Source: an uncultured Collinsella sp.
GTDB taxonomy: Bacteria > Actinomycetota > Coriobacteriia > Coriobacteriales > Coriobacteriaceae
Length of the DNA: 5,392 bases
NCBI GenBank assembly: GCA_902475825.1
Contig: CABSBA010000118.1
Coordinates: 1 to 5,392 of the forward strand
Direction of reading: 5' to 3'
The notes below the pieces were generated by a model, which saw only the letters and a program-made list of their open reading frames with translations, had not been told where the DNA came from and did no database searches. A program made the position numbers and the translations under genes. Below, piece by piece: positions 4,845 to 5,392 of the stretch (the first letter of the stretch is position 1; each line of letters begins with the position of its first letter).

Positions 4845-5392
4845 ATGATTAAGAACGAGAATATCGAGGGCGAGCCTGCCTACGACGAGACGTACCGACG
4901 CGGTCCCGTGGTCATGCGCGGCCCCATGATTCCCAAGGACAACACCTACGCCAACCTGCTGGCGCCCGAGGACTCGACCGACTGGTTGCACACCGACCCC
5001 TGGCGCGTGCTGCGCATCCAGGCCGAGTTTGTCGATGGCTTTGGCGCACTTGCCGAGCTCGGGCCCGCTGTGACCATCTTCGGTAGCGCCCGCACGCCCA
5101 AGACCGATCCGCTCTATAAGGCGGCGCGCACGGTCGGCCGCAAAATCGCCCAGCGCGGCGTGGCGGTCATCACCGGTGGCGGCCCCGGCATCATGGAAGC
5201 GGCCAACAGGGGAGCGGCGAGTGTCAACGGCAAGTCAGTTGGCCTGGGCATTGAATTGCCGCACGAGCATGGGCTCAATAAATACGTGAACCTCGGCATG
5301 GACTTCCGTTACTTCTTTGTGCGCAAGACCATGTTCGTCAAATACAGCTCGGGCGCCATCGTGTTTCCCGGAGGTTTTGGTACGCTCGACGA
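4845..5392 (+). CDS. LOG family (TIGR00730) Rossmann-fold protein, 3' end outside window
   Basis: The first 182 codons and two further bases are present; the gene runs off the window. LOG-family proteins (Pfam lysine_decarbox, a misleading name) cleave nucleoside 5'-monophosphates to base plus ribose 5-phosphate; in plants and some actinobacteria this releases active cytokinin. Features seen: a 70-residue N-terminal extension; AVTIFGSART (75-84), the first Rossmann strand; VITGGGPGIMEAAN (108-121), phosphate binding; GLGIELPHE (133-141); FRYFFVRKTMF (154-164) with the family's conserved Arg160-Lys161; and PGGFGTLD (175-182), the start of the PGGxGTxxE motif, with the Glu beyond the edge. The extension points to the longer type of LOG protein rather than the compact LOG of about 190 residues. 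AGGAG (4835-4839) lies 5 nt before the ATG, deciding this start over Met24 and Met28. The natural substrate in this organism is unknown. Confidence 0.93.
   Translation, partial: MIKNENIEGEPAYDETYRRGPVVMRGPMIPKDNTYANLLAPEDSTDWLHTDPWRVLRIQAEFVDGFGALAELGPAVTIFGSARTPKTDPLYKAARTVGRKIAQRGVAVITGGGPGIMEAANRGAASVNGKSVGLGIELPHEHGLNKYVNLGMDFRYFFVRKTMFVKYSSGAIVFPGGFGTLD

Noticed and set aside
3360..4991. 543-codon open frame on the minus strand opposite tgt
   Set aside because: It is fully antisense to an unmistakable tgt gene, its translation is a His/Val/Ala/Arg-rich shadow without domain signals, and it also covers the terminator and LOG start.

Overview
This 5.4 kb window is GC-rich bacterial DNA. 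The gene content is a queuosine tRNA-modification gene, a LOG-family nucleotide hydrolase, a classical SDR oxidoreductase and an acidic tail-anchored coiled-coil protein. Strong G/C bias in third codon positions produces long antisense shadow frames. The overall style, including AGGAG ribosome sites and dispersed GGGGAC palindromes, suggests a gut Coriobacteriia (Actinomycetota), with Collinsella or a close relative my best guess. That assignment is inference from protein and repeat style, not a database match.

Layout: positions 1-208 are non-coding and repeat-rich, with a direct repeat, a small REP-like palindrome and a perfect 19-bp long-arm hairpin. Positions 209-1972 (minus strand) encode a 587-residue protein with an acidic N-terminus, Pro/Ala linker, long coiled coil and C-terminal membrane anchor. 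A 294-bp divergent intergenic region follows. Positions 2267-3067 (plus) encode an SDR with an unusual cofactor loop. Positions 3068-3491 are non-coding and hold a stop-proximal hairpin, a probable terminator, a second REP-like palindrome in inverted orientation, a perfect 18-bp long-arm hairpin and a TATAAT box. Positions 3492-4631 (plus) encode tRNA-guanine transglycosylase (tgt). A 213-bp spacer with several hairpins ends in a strong GC terminator directly before the ribosome site of the last gene. Positions 4845 to the window end (plus) are the first 182 codons of a LOG/TIGR00730-family protein cut by the window edge.

The genes do not form one pathway. Each appears to be its own transcription unit, separated by terminators or repeat islands. 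Tgt acts in tRNA modification, the LOG protein probably in nucleotide cleavage, and the SDR on an unknown alcohol or ketone. The coiled-coil protein is of unknown function at the membrane.

No new multi-gene system is visible. The most interesting signals are: (1) two copies of a 27-bp palindrome whose stems differ by a compensatory base-pair swap; (2) two long perfect hairpins of similar architecture but unrelated arm sequence, each close to one of those palindromes; (3) the SDR with an insertion inside its glycine-rich loop and no evident tetrad Asn.
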